DNA of 40,991 nucleotides from Paenibacillus marchantiophytorum (GTDB lineage Bacteria; Bacillota; Bacilli; Paenibacillales; NBRC-103111), in NCBI RefSeq assembly GCF_014640555.1, contig NZ_BMHE01000043.1:24639-65629 (forward strand), in the 5' to 3' direction. Position numbers and translations under genes: made by a program. The notes beneath the pieces were generated by a model. That model searched no databases. It worked only from the letters and a program-made list of their open reading frames with translations, and had not been told where the DNA came from. This document shows, piece after piece, positions 23,254 to 32,122 of the stretch; positions within the stretch are counted from its first letter, which is position 1, and the number at the start of each line of letters is the position of its first letter.

Positions 23254-24090
23254 ATGAGTCACCAACGTGACCTTGCGGGAAAGAATAGCCTCTCTGTTGT
23301 CATCATCGCGCAGAATGATGAATCAAGAATAGGCCGTGCAATTACTTCCTGCAAGTCGTTTGCAGACGAAATTGTTGTCATTGACGGGGGAAGCCAGGAT
23401 GGAACTGTCCGTGTATCGGAACAATTAGGTTGTAAGGTATATACCAATGCATGGCCCGGTTACGCGAAGCAGCGTATTTATGGAAGTGATCGTGCCACCT
23501 ATGATTGGATATTCGTCATCGATACGGATGAGGTAGTCAGCGAAACACTTGCGGCGGCCATTCGGGAACTAAAATTTGATTTGTCGGATACGAGTAAAGC
23601 CTACTCCGTCTTGCGCATTGGTGACTTTTTGGGACGTTGGATGGGGAAAGGAGAACGTTTGGTTCGGCTGTATAATCGGACAGAAATTCAGTATAGGGAT
23701 AGTCTTGTACATGAAACTCCGGATGTGCAACAGGATCAAGTTTCCTTGCTGCCTGGCATCTTATGGCATTATGGCTTTCGCAGCATTCATGATCATATTC
23801 AAAGGTTCAATAAATATACGGATTTGGAAGCAGAAGGCGCTGTCGCACTGGGGAAGAGATTTAATTTGTTTCGCATGCTGGTGCGGCCGCCTTTGCGCTT
23901 TGTGCAGAAATACATTTTTCAAGGGTTATACAGAAAAGGAGTTCCGGGACTGGCTGTTGCGCTTTTCTGGGGCATGTATGAGTTTCTGGTTTGTTTAAAA
24001 CAGTACGAATTGCAGTTAGCTCGCAAAAAAACGAAAAAGCCTGAGGGCGAACCCATTAAGGAGGGAAGTGCTTATGCGATTCAACAATAG
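23254..24090 (+). CDS. GT2 glycosyltransferase, WaaE-like
   Basis: A 278-residue family 2 glycosyltransferase of the WaaE/KdtX-like group. Start SLSVVIIAQNDESRIGRAI, then FADEIVVIDGGSQDGTVRVS, PGYAKQRIYGSDRATYDWIF and VIDTDEVVS (about 90-98) give the complete donor site; ERLVRLYNR and VHETPDV follow, with a C-terminal hydrophobic segment that may associate with the membrane (VPGLAVALFWGMYEFLVCL). It probably adds a hexose to the repeat unit. GGGGGAAAGGGG precedes the ATG. It overlaps the next transferase gene by 17 bases. Confidence 0.88.
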   Translation: MSHQRDLAGKNSLSVVIIAQNDESRIGRAITSCKSFADEIVVIDGGSQDGTVRVSEQLGCKVYTNAWPGYAKQRIYGSDRATYDWIFVIDTDEVVSETLAAAIRELKFDLSDTSKAYSVLRIGDFLGRWMGKGERLVRLYNRTEIQYRDSLVHETPDVQQDQVSLLPGILWHYGFRSIHDHIQRFNKYTDLEAEGAVALGKRFNLFRMLVRPPLRFVQKYIFQGLYRKGVPGLAVALFWGMYEFLVCLKQYELQLARKKTKKPEGEPIKEGSAYAIQQ

Positions 24091-25345
24091 CTTGCGAATT
24101 CTTTCTACCGGAATGGGATGGCCTTCTGCGCAGCCAGGTGGACTTAACACGTACTTCAAACATATTAATGAAGCTTTAGCTGAAAATCATGATCTGCAAG
24201 CTTTGGTTAGCAGCAGTGAGAAGCCTGTTGTGAAAGAAGGCCTTCAAGTCACGAATGTGGCCAAGACGCAGTTGAAACTGAGCAAGAGGCGTGATGCCTT
24301 TCGCCAGCATGCCGCTTGGCTGATGGACAATCAGGATGTGGATATCGTTTATTCCCATTTTGCCCCCTATAGTACTGGGGTTGCCATGGAGGCCAAACAA
24401 CGCAATATACCGGTCGTAATGACTTTTCACGGTCCATGGAGTGAAGAGATTAAGCTTGAGGGCAAGGGCCTTAAACATTGGGTGAAAACCCGGATCGCCA
24501 AGAATATGGAGATGAAGGCCTACCGATTTGCCGATGCTTTCATCGTATTAAGTGAAACCTTTCGCGACATTCTTCATCAGAATTATCAAATTCCGCTTAC
24601 AAAGATCCATATCGTACCAGGTGCCGCTGATATTGTTAGATTCCAGCCTTCCACCGAGCGTAAAGCAATACGAGAAAGACTTCATATAACAGAAGGAACA
24701 ACAGCTGTATTGACGCTGCGAAGATTGGTCAATCGGATGGGTTTACTTCAACTTATCGATGCTTGGAAGGAGGTTGTACGTGAAGTGCCGGATACAGTAC
24801 TTCTATTAGGCGGCAAGGGGCCGTTGAAAGAAGAATTGGAGAAGAAAATTGCCGAATACGGACTTGAGTCTCGTGTTCGACTCTTAGGGTATGTGCCGGA
24901 TCATGAACTGGCAGATTACTATCAAGCCGCAGACCTGTTCGTTGTACCCTCGCAAGCCTTGGAGGGATTCGGATTGATCACGGTTGAAGCTATGGCGGCT
25001 GGTGTGCCGGTAATGGCTACCCCAGTCGGCGGCAATCGCGAAATTCTGCAGAAATTTCGCCCGGAGCTGCTGTTCGCAGGCAAAAGCAGCCAGGATATGG
25101 CGGCTGGCTTGATCCGCAGCTTGCGGAATCAAGATCAGTGGCCTACTGCCGAACAATGTAGAAATCATGTGCTGGAGAATTACACGTGGGAACGAGTGTC
25201 CGACCAAGTGGAAGTTATTTTCCGATCCGTCATTGATAATCATCTAATTGCTTATGGCCGCAACCGTTCTCCTCGGGTTCAGGCTGAACGAAAAGGAGGA
25301 CATGAGAAGGATGTTGAAAATAGCGTATTTGGATCATACCGCTAG
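24074..25345 (+). CDS. GT4-family glycosyltransferase 1
   Basis: A 423-residue GT-B fold retaining glycosyltransferase. The N-terminal Gly-rich loop SAQPGGLNTYFKHINEALAE precedes VMTFHGPW. The C-terminal donor domain shows LTLRRLVNRMGLLQLIDAWK, VLLLGGKGPLKEELE and the E-x7-E motif EGFGLITVEAMAAGVPVMAT. ATG at 24074 follows AGGAGGG; GTG at 24068 is an alternative. The last 12 residues are read through the start of the next gene. A mannosyl- or glucosyltransferase from GDP- or UDP-sugar is likely; the donor cannot be told. Confidence 0.9.
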   Translation: MRFNNSLRILSTGMGWPSAQPGGLNTYFKHINEALAENHDLQALVSSSEKPVVKEGLQVTNVAKTQLKLSKRRDAFRQHAAWLMDNQDVDIVYSHFAPYSTGVAMEAKQRNIPVVMTFHGPWSEEIKLEGKGLKHWVKTRIAKNMEMKAYRFADAFIVLSETFRDILHQNYQIPLTKIHIVPGAADIVRFQPSTERKAIRERLHITEGTTAVLTLRRLVNRMGLLQLIDAWKEVVREVPDTVLLLGGKGPLKEELEKKIAEYGLESRVRLLGYVPDHELADYYQAADLFVVPSQALEGFGLITVEAMAAGVPVMATPVGGNREILQKFRPELLFAGKSSQDMAAGLIRSLRNQDQWPTAEQCRNHVLENYTWERVSDQVEVIFRSVIDNHLIAYGRNRSPRVQAERKGGHEKDVENSVFGSYR

Positions 25346-26462
25346 ATGGAGCGGAGGCGAAGTTGCCTTATACAATTTAATTACGAATTTGGGGGAAGAA
25401 GTCAAACCCTTGGTCATTGTTGCGGAGGACGGGGCGCTAGTCCAGCGCTTGCGGGATAAAGGAATTGATGTCCGTGTGGTACCTCTGAGTGATAAAGTGA
25501 GGAACCGCAATCGCAATGCCGTCAATTTGGATGCTGTGTTCGGCGCGCTGGAACTCTTCACTTACGGCAAGCGAATCTCCAAGCTGCTGCGTGCGGAGCA
25601 GGTTGCCTGCGTGCATACGAATTCTTTGAAATCGGCGTTCTATGGCGCTGTGGCCGCTAAGTTTGCCGGCGTTCCGCTGATCTGGCATATCCGCGATCAT
25701 ATCGGTGTTCCGTATCTCAAGCCGATCGTTGCCCGTGCGATTCGGTTCCTGTCACGCATGCTGCCCAATGGCGTCATAGCAAACTCCAATTCAACGTTGG
25801 ATGCTTTGCAATTGCCCAAATCGAAGAAAACGCTTGTCGTGTATTCGGCTTATGCCCAGCCATTGCGTGGACCGAATCGGATCAAGTCCGTTGATAGAAA
25901 TACGAAGTCCTACGTCATCCTGCTAGTCGGTCGATTAGCGGAGTGGAAGGGTCAACATATTTTGCTGGAAGCTGCCAAGACGTTCTTGCACGATTCGCAA
26001 GTTGAGTTTTGGCTGGCAGGAGATGCTCTTTTCGGAGAGGATGACTACAAACAGCAGCTTTTGCAGCAAATGGCTGACAATCACTTATACAATGTCAAGT
26101 TGCTTGGTCATGTCGACGACATTCAAACCTTAATGCAGAAGGTTGATATTCTAGTTCATACGTCCATCACGCCGGAGCCCTTCGGCCAAGTCATTGTGGA
26201 AGGAATGGCAGCCGGTTTGCCAGTCATTGCTTCCAACGAAGGCGGTCCTCGGGAAACGGTCGTCCCTGGAGAAACAGGACTGCTCATCACACCAGGTGAT
26301 CCCAAGCTGCTGGCCGAAGCGATTCGCTATCTGCTGGAGAATCCAGATGTGCGCAGTCGCATGAGCGAGAATGGTCTGAAACGTGTGGAACAACACTTTG
26401 TCATAGAAAAAACCGTTACCCAAATCACTCATTACTACGCCGGATTAATTGCTAATACGTAA
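25311..26462 (+). CDS. GT4-family glycosyltransferase 2
   Basis: A 383-residue GT-B transferase. N terminus MLKIAYLDHTARWSGGEVAL shows the Gly-rich acceptor loop; IWHIRDHIGVPYLKPIV follows in the N domain; the C domain has LLVGRLAEWKGQHILLEAAK, FWLAGDALFGEDDYKQQL and EPFGQVIVEGMAAGLPVIAS with E-x7-E. AAGGAGG (25293-25299) is 11 bases before ATG 25311 but only two before an in-frame ATG at 25302, so 25311 is chosen. The gene overlaps the previous one by 35 bases. It adds one sugar of the repeat unit; donor unknown. Confidence 0.9.
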   Translation: MLKIAYLDHTARWSGGEVALYNLITNLGEEVKPLVIVAEDGALVQRLRDKGIDVRVVPLSDKVRNRNRNAVNLDAVFGALELFTYGKRISKLLRAEQVACVHTNSLKSAFYGAVAAKFAGVPLIWHIRDHIGVPYLKPIVARAIRFLSRMLPNGVIANSNSTLDALQLPKSKKTLVVYSAYAQPLRGPNRIKSVDRNTKSYVILLVGRLAEWKGQHILLEAAKTFLHDSQVEFWLAGDALFGEDDYKQQLLQQMADNHLYNVKLLGHVDDIQTLMQKVDILVHTSITPEPFGQVIVEGMAAGLPVIASNEGGPRETVVPGETGLLITPGDPKLLAEAIRYLLENPDVRSRMSENGLKRVEQHFVIEKTVTQITHYYAGLIANT

Positions 26463-26493
26463 CTAATCCCCTAGTAAATAAAGGATGGATCAA

Positions 26494-27594
26494 ATGAAAA
26501 TAGCAATTGCGCATGATTATTTGGTTCAAATGGGCGGCGCTGAAAGAGTTGTCGAGGTCTTTCACCAAATGTTTCCGAATGCCCCCATCTATACAACCAT
26601 GTTCAGCAGCCATCGATTGCTGGACGAGCTTCGAGATGCGGATATACGCGCCTCGTGGCTGCAGAAGATGCCTGGGGGGAAAAGTCACTTCAAAGAAATG
26701 CTTCCATTGTATCCATTTGCCATCAAGGATTTCGACTTCCGGGAATTTGATATTGTTCTAAGCTCCAGCAGCGCTTTCATGAAGAGCATCGAAGTCCCTA
26801 AGAGCACGTTCCATCTCTGTTATTGCCATACGCCTATGCGCTTTGCATGGGACTATGATACTTACATGGAGCGGCAAACGAAATCCAGTGTGATGAAAAA
26901 GCTGCTGAAAATTTACATTGACAGGTTGAAGCATTGGGATCAGAAAACGTCTGCTAACGTGAACCAATTTATTGCGAATTCTTCCGTCGTGAAGCATCGC
27001 ATTCGGAATTACTATCAACGCGATGCTGACGTTATTTTCCCGCCGATTAATACCTCTCGGTTCCATAGTTCGAAGGAGATCGGGAATTACTACTTAATCG
27101 TGTCGCGCTTGGTCTCTTACAAACGAATTGACTTGGCTGTTGAGGCGTTTAATAAGAATGGTCTTCCGCTCTACATTGTTGGAGAAGGGCCGGATTCAGT
27201 CAGGCTCAAAGCCATGGCCAAAGCCAATGTTCATTTCATGGGAAGGCTGGAGGATCGTGTCGTGACCAAAATGATGGCCGAATGCCGCGCGCTTATTTTC
27301 CCAGGGGAAGAAGATTTCGGTATTACGCCTCTTGAAGCCAATGCAGCCGGCAGACCTGTAGTAGCTTACCAGGCGGGCGGAGCATTAGATACGATCGTGC
27401 CGCACGTGAATGGGGTGTTTTTCCAGCGGCAAGAGGTGGAGGATTTGCTTGGCGCAATTCGGGATGTGGAAAACCATGCTTGGGATGTCCAGCAAATTAT
27501 TGGCCACGCTCAGAAGTTTGACGAAAAAACGTTCATGGATAAGTTGAAAACATATATGAGTACATCCTACCAACAATTTAGAGAGGGGCATTGA
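26494..27594 (+). CDS. GT4-family glycosyltransferase 3 (mannosyltransferase-like)
   Basis: A 366-residue GT-B transferase. MKIAIAHDYLVQMGGAERVV at the start, CYCHTPMRFAWDYDTYM (about 108-124), FIANSSVVKHRIRNYYQRDA, YLIVSRLVSYKRIDLAVEAF, YIVGEGPD and PGEEDFGITPLEANAAGRPV are typical of WbaZ/GumH-like mannosyltransferases acting on lipid-linked primers. The nearby GDP-mannose pyrophosphorylase supports a mannose donor. ATG 26494 has AAAGGATGG upstream; the ATG at 26485 lies inside that site. Ugd starts four bases after its stop. Confidence 0.88.
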   Translation: MKIAIAHDYLVQMGGAERVVEVFHQMFPNAPIYTTMFSSHRLLDELRDADIRASWLQKMPGGKSHFKEMLPLYPFAIKDFDFREFDIVLSSSSAFMKSIEVPKSTFHLCYCHTPMRFAWDYDTYMERQTKSSVMKKLLKIYIDRLKHWDQKTSANVNQFIANSSVVKHRIRNYYQRDADVIFPPINTSRFHSSKEIGNYYLIVSRLVSYKRIDLAVEAFNKNGLPLYIVGEGPDSVRLKAMAKANVHFMGRLEDRVVTKMMAECRALIFPGEEDFGITPLEANAAGRPVVAYQAGGALDTIVPHVNGVFFQRQEVEDLLGAIRDVENHAWDVQQIIGHAQKFDEKTFMDKLKTYMSTSYQQFREGH

Positions 27595-27598
27595 TCGT

Positions 27599-28927
27599 AT
27601 GAAAATAGCAGTCATCGGAACAGGGTATGTGGGGTTAGTATCCGGGGTTTGTTTTGCTGAAAAAGGCAATCATGTGATCTGTGTTGATCATGATAAGCAG
27701 AAGATTGAGAAATTGCAAAATCTGATATCGCCTATTTTTGAACCGGGGATCGAAGAGCTCATGGAAAGCAATCAAAAGGCAGGCCGCTTGTCGTTCACAA
27801 CGGATCTTGCCCAGGCGGTTCGTCAATCGGAGCTTATTATTATCGCTGTAGGGACGCCATCCTTGCCGAATGGGGAAGCGGATCTTCAATATATCGAGCA
27901 AGCCGTGATAGAAATTGGCAAAGCGATGAATAGTTACAAAATCGTTGCTACCAAAAGTACCGTTCCAGTTGGAACCAATGAGCATATTCAAATGATTCTC
28001 GCGATGAATACGTTGGAATCCTTCGATGTGGTGTCGATTCCGGAGTTTCTGCGCGAAGGCTCTGCCATCCAGGATACACTTGAGCCAGATCGCATCGTGA
28101 TTGGTTTGGATAATCTGACTTTGACCGAACCCTTGACCGAACTTCACAAGCCCTTCACGGATCAAATCTTCGTCACGAGCATTCGCAGCGCGGAAATGAT
28201 CAAATATGCTTCGAACGCGTTCTTGGCAACGAAAATTTCGTTCATTAATGAAATATCCAATATCTGCGAGAAAGTTGGCGCTGATGTCACCGAAGTGGCG
28301 AAAGGCATGGGGCAAGATCGCCGAATCGGAGCTTCCTTCCTGAATGCTGGCATCGGCTACGGCGGTTCTTGCTTTCCGAAGGACACAGATGCTTTGATTC
28401 AAATTGCCGGCAATGTAGACTATGAATTCCAATTGTTGAAGTCAGTCGTTGAAGTGAATAAATCGCAAAGATATAAAATTATTACCAAACTAGAAGGTTC
28501 TCTCGGCAATTTGTCCGGTAAATTGATCGGGATTTGGGGATTGTCCTTCAAGCCGAACACAGACGACATCCGCTATGCTCCTTCGATTGAAATCGTAGAA
28601 ACCTTGATTAGAGCAGGGGCACGTCTGAAGCTGTACGATCCGATCGCAATGGATAAATTCAGAGCCCATATCGACCATCCGGCCATTCAATGGTGCGAAT
28701 CAGCGTTGGAAGCCGCTACCGGGGCAGACGCTGTCTGTTTACTGACCGACTGGGAAGAGTTCAAGACAGCTCCGCTGACACAGCTTATTTTCATCATGGA
28801 GAAGCCAATCTTGATTGATGGACGCAACGTATTCACACACGAGCAAATCGACGGAACGGGCATTCATTATTACTCTGTCGGAAGACCTGATCAGAAGCAC
28901 GTCACTCGTCATAAAGCAGTTGTCTAA
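27599..28927 (+). CDS. ugd: UDP-glucose 6-dehydrogenase
   Basis: A 442-residue NAD-dependent enzyme that oxidises UDP-glucose to UDP-glucuronate. The Rossmann motif GTGYVGLVSGVCFAEKGNHV is at 7-26, IPEFLREGSAIQD and the catalytic GYGGSCFPKDTDAL with nucleophile Cys258 follow, and the C-terminal domain has WGLSFKPNTDDIRYAPSIEI. All key residues are present and length is normal. It starts five bases after the preceding GT4 gene and uses the product of GalU in the same operon, so the exopolysaccharide probably contains glucuronic acid and is acidic. Confidence 0.95.
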   Translation: MKIAVIGTGYVGLVSGVCFAEKGNHVICVDHDKQKIEKLQNLISPIFEPGIEELMESNQKAGRLSFTTDLAQAVRQSELIIIAVGTPSLPNGEADLQYIEQAVIEIGKAMNSYKIVATKSTVPVGTNEHIQMILAMNTLESFDVVSIPEFLREGSAIQDTLEPDRIVIGLDNLTLTEPLTELHKPFTDQIFVTSIRSAEMIKYASNAFLATKISFINEISNICEKVGADVTEVAKGMGQDRRIGASFLNAGIGYGGSCFPKDTDALIQIAGNVDYEFQLLKSVVEVNKSQRYKIITKLEGSLGNLSGKLIGIWGLSFKPNTDDIRYAPSIEIVETLIRAGARLKLYDPIAMDKFRAHIDHPAIQWCESALEAATGADAVCLLTDWEEFKTAPLTQLIFIMEKPILIDGRNVFTHEQIDGTGIHYYSVGRPDQKHVTRHKAVV

Positions 28928-28980
28928 AGGCACGGAATCCTGCAACGAATTCCTATAAAACCGATTGGAGTGTGGTTTTC

Positions 28981-30351
28981 ATGAAAATAGTTCTTCTTTC
29001 CGGCGGGTCAGGTAAACGGTTGTGGCCTTTGTCTAATGATTCAAGATCCAAGCAGTTTCTGAAGGTACTCGAAGACAAGGACGGTCGCAGTGAATCGATG
29101 GTACAACGCGTATGGAGGCAGCTTCGAGATAGTGGACTGGGTGACTCTGCCTATCTAGCGACCAATCGCTCGCAAGTTGAAATGCTCATGAGCCAATTAG
29201 GCAGCGACGCGCCATTGATTGTCGAGCCGGAACGCAGAGATACGTTCCCGGCGATTGCCCTCGCAGCGGCGTACCTCTACGATGTTGAAAGCCTTCCCCT
29301 GGATACGGTAGTCACCGTTATGCCGGTTGATCCTTATGTCGACGAAGCCTTTTTTCATAAAATAAAACAGTTGGAGCAAGTGCTCCAGGATACCGAATCG
29401 AATCTGGCCTTAATGGGCGTAGTCCCGACGGTTCCTTCGGAGAAATATGGCTATATTGTGCCATCGGAACAACGGCTTATGGGTTCAGAAGCGCTGTGGG
29501 TGAACCATTTTGCAGAGAAACCGAATCGCGAGCAAGCGGCAGCCTTAATTGAGCAAAAAGCGCTATGGAACTGCGGTGTCTTCGCTTTCCGTCTAGGTTA
29601 TCTCATCGAGTTGATGGTAGAGAAAGGCGTGCCGCTCAAGTACGAGGAACTGCTCAAAAATTACAAAAAATTAAGTAAGATCAGTTTCGATTATGAAGTC
29701 GTTGAGAATGAATCGAGTATAGTGGTCGTGCCTTATGATGGCTACTGGAAAGATTTGGGTACTTGGAACACGCTCACAGAAGAAATGAGCCGTTCGCAGA
29801 TCGGGACAGGCATCGTAACGGAGGATTCGTCCAATACGCATTTAATTAACGAACTGGATATCCCGGTTACGGTGATTGGCATTCAAGATGCTGTCATCGC
29901 GGTAAGTCCTGATGGCATCCTCGTCACCTCTAAAGCGGAAAGTCCGCGGATTAAAGAAGTGATGAATGCAATTGAGCAGCGCCCTATGTACGAAGAGCGC
30001 AGATGGGGACGTTACCGCGTCATTGATTACGTCAAGTACACGGAGGATAATGAAGTTTTGACAAAGCGCATTCTCGTGCGCGCAGGCAAGAATATTAGTT
30101 ATCAACTGCATTATAAACGCAGTGAAGTGTGGACGATCGTTAGCGGTGTGGCGGACATTGTCATTAATGACAAACTCTATCAAGTGAAACCGGGGGATGT
30201 GGTACGGATTCCGGATGGAACGCGTCACAGTATTCGAGCCATAACGGATGTTGAATTCATCGAAGTTCAAAGCGGCTCTGAACTGGTGGAAGAAGATAAT
30301 ATCCGAATTTGTCTGGAATGGCACGATATTCCCCTTCATCAGTTTATTTAG
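28981..30351 (+). CDS. manC: Mannose-1-phosphate guanylyltransferase with C-terminal cupin
   Basis: A 456-residue type II GDP-mannose pyrophosphorylase. The pyrophosphorylase signature is LSGGSGKRLWPLSNDSRSKQ (about 6-25), with FAEKPNREQA further on and WKDLGTWNTL in the middle. The C-terminal cupin (about 340-445; RRWGRYRVIDYVKYTED, GKNISYQLHYKRSEVWTIVS, KPGDVVRIPDGTRHSIRA) is the phosphomannose-isomerase-like domain, so the enzyme may be bifunctional. It supplies GDP-mannose to the repeat unit. GGAG precedes ATG 28981 by 11 bases; GTG 28972 overlaps poorly placed sequence. It is the last biosynthetic gene before a terminator-like hairpin. Confidence 0.92.
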   Translation: MKIVLLSGGSGKRLWPLSNDSRSKQFLKVLEDKDGRSESMVQRVWRQLRDSGLGDSAYLATNRSQVEMLMSQLGSDAPLIVEPERRDTFPAIALAAAYLYDVESLPLDTVVTVMPVDPYVDEAFFHKIKQLEQVLQDTESNLALMGVVPTVPSEKYGYIVPSEQRLMGSEALWVNHFAEKPNREQAAALIEQKALWNCGVFAFRLGYLIELMVEKGVPLKYEELLKNYKKLSKISFDYEVVENESSIVVVPYDGYWKDLGTWNTLTEEMSRSQIGTGIVTEDSSNTHLINELDIPVTVIGIQDAVIAVSPDGILVTSKAESPRIKEVMNAIEQRPMYEERRWGRYRVIDYVKYTEDNEVLTKRILVRAGKNISYQLHYKRSEVWTIVSGVADIVINDKLYQVKPGDVVRIPDGTRHSIRAITDVEFIEVQSGSELVEEDNIRICLEWHDIPLHQFI

Positions 30352-30375
30352 CAGGTTGCAGACCCATAAATAGAC

Positions 30376-30405
30376 CGCCTTCTATTCGAATTTGAATGGA
30401 GGGCG
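30376..30405 (+). terminator. Possible terminator after manC
   Basis: CGCCTTCTATTC and GAATGGAGGGCG pair with G-T wobbles around GAATTT. The following ATTATTTATTTCG is T-rich but interrupted, so termination may be partial, letting some transcripts reach the hydrolase genes. Confidence 0.55.
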
Positions 30406-30548
30406 ATTATTTATTTCGTCAGAAATCCGCATTTGGAAAAAACTTGAAAAACCCTTAAACTTACCTGATAAAAACTTAATATCTAACCTGTACGATAGAG
30501 ATAGCACATAGGCTCGCCGTGCAAATCTATGGTTCGGGAGGTTTGATT
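30406..30548 (+). promoter_or_regulatory. Leader of the GH26 gene with possible pseudoknot
   Basis: The AT-rich leader ends in a compact element. GCAC (30504-30507) can pair with GTGC (30519-30522), while CATAG (30507-30511) can pair with CTATG (30527-30531). The pairings interleave, as in an H-type pseudoknot, directly before the ribosome binding site GGGAGG (30536-30541). No known riboswitch consensus was recognised. Confidence 0.35.
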
Positions 30549-32084
30549 ATGTTGAAGAAATCCAAAAAGGTGGGTGTGCGAATAAAGGTGACTTCCTTGT
30601 TGTTTCTACTCTCATTATTATCACCGCATCTTTTGTTGCATCCAGATGTTTCGAATGCGGCAACAGTTCCGATTAATTCGCAAGCAACGCTGGAGGCGAA
30701 GGTCGTCCTACAGCAGCTATATGCGGTATCGGGGCTCAAAACGATTAGTGGTCAGCACGATTATTTGGAAAGTCCTGATGAATGGAATAACCGTGTGAAG
30801 GGGATTACTGGCAAATATCCGAGTATCCACGGTTACGAACTTGGAGCGATCATGAATCAGACTGCAAATGAGCAAGCTATGCAGCGCGAGAATGTTGTCA
30901 ATAGCGCAATTGCCTGGCATGAGGCTGGGGGCTTAGTGACCATTTCTTATCATGAGAACATTCCTGGAACATGCTTATGCTGGGCGAATGTGAAGAAAGA
31001 AATGAGCCAGGCTGAATTCGATAAATACGTGACCCCTGGTACGCCGCAGTACAAGCAGTTGATAGCCGATTTGGACAAAACGGCAGTCTATTTAGGCAAG
31101 TTAAAGGATGCTGGCGTTCCTGTGTTATGGCGCCCCTATCATGAAAGCAACGGAGGCTGGTTCTGGTGGGGGAAGAAAACGAATTTCTCCGCGCTGTGGA
31201 ATTTGATGTACGACCGTTTTGTTCAAGTGCATAAGTTAAATAATCTGTTGTGGGTATGGAGTCCCAATGCTCCCAATGCCTCATCAGATCCGTATAATGC
31301 CAGTTTTCCAGGGATATCCAAAGTAGATGTGTTGGCAGTTGATATCTATGACAATGATTATAATCCCGATTACTACAATAAAATTGTGGAATTAGCAGCA
31401 GGAAAACCAATCGCCATTGGCGAGAATGGAGAATTGCCTAGCCAAACGGTTCTTTCCAATCAATCCAAATGGGCGTATTTCATGACTTGGGGAAAAATGT
31501 TATCCGATAATAACGGACATGCTGAAATCTCTTCCTCTTATGCCAATCCACGGTTGTTAACGAGGGAGACATTCCTTAGTGATCTTCTGAATGCTATCGT
31601 TCCAGCACCATCAGCGGCACCGGCGCCGGCGCCCAAGCCGGGAACAGCACCCGTCGTGGCAAGGAATGGATTGCGCGGAGAATATTACGATAATAAAGAT
31701 TTGACTGCATTGAAAGAGGTCAGGGAAGATCGGAAGATCGATTTCAATTGGTCGAATGCGGCGCCATTTCCTTCCATGCAGGCAGATACTTTCTCTGTTC
31801 GCTGGACGGGGAAGCTGAAACCCAAGTATACAGAAACGTATCAAATTTCAACCGTATCGGATGATGGTATTCGCGTGTGGGTGAATGGTGAATTGGTCAT
31901 TGACAGTTGGTTCAATCAGAGCTGGGTGGAGCGAACAGGGAGTATTGCCTTACAAGCAGGAGTCCCTGTTGATTTCAAAGTGGAGTATTATGATAATACG
32001 AATGGCGCTGTTGCCAAAGTCAGCTGGGAGAGTCATTCCCAAACCAAACAATTGATTCCTGACGATGCCCTGTTTCTTCCTTGA
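30549..32084 (+). CDS. Secreted GH26 glycosidase (beta-mannanase-like) with PA14 domain
   Basis: A 511-residue exported hydrolase. Residues 1-38 are a signal peptide (KKSKK start, hydrophobic core, cleavage near SNAAT). A GH26 catalytic barrel follows (about 45-345). SGQHDYLESPDEW begins the barrel, VLWRPYHESNGGWFWWG has the acid/base Glu199, and PIAIGENGELP has the nucleophile Glu292. A Pro/Ala linker (about 355-372) leads to a PA14 carbohydrate-binding domain (about 375-508) with LRGEYYDNKDL and VSDDGIRVWVNGELVIDSW. GGGAGG lies 8 bases before ATG. GH26 enzymes cut beta-mannans or related glycans. Behind manC it probably trims or releases the mannose-containing EPS outside the cell. Its stop lies 38 bases before the next gene. 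Confidence 0.9.
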   Translation: MLKKSKKVGVRIKVTSLLFLLSLLSPHLLLHPDVSNAATVPINSQATLEAKVVLQQLYAVSGLKTISGQHDYLESPDEWNNRVKGITGKYPSIHGYELGAIMNQTANEQAMQRENVVNSAIAWHEAGGLVTISYHENIPGTCLCWANVKKEMSQAEFDKYVTPGTPQYKQLIADLDKTAVYLGKLKDAGVPVLWRPYHESNGGWFWWGKKTNFSALWNLMYDRFVQVHKLNNLLWVWSPNAPNASSDPYNASFPGISKVDVLAVDIYDNDYNPDYYNKIVELAAGKPIAIGENGELPSQTVLSNQSKWAYFMTWGKMLSDNNGHAEISSSYANPRLLTRETFLSDLLNAIVPAPSAAPAPAPKPGTAPVVARNGLRGEYYDNKDLTALKEVREDRKIDFNWSNAAPFPSMQADTFSVRWTGKLKPKYTETYQISTVSDDGIRVWVNGELVIDSWFNQSWVERTGSIALQAGVPVDFKVEYYDNTNGAVAKVSWESHSQTKQLIPDDALFLP

Positions 32085-32122
32085 TGAATAAGCAGGAAAC
32101 TACAGAAGATGGAGCGAGCAGG

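Noticed and set aside
27635..28432. A long minus-strand open frame (265 codons) inside ugd
   Set aside because: It is a mirror of the strongly supported ugd gene, with no start signal and no family resemblance.
30481..30548. A known riboswitch (cyclic-di-GMP, preQ1 or fluoride type) before the GH26 gene
   Set aside because: None of the conserved core sequences of these classes is present; only a possible pseudoknot remains and is reported as such.
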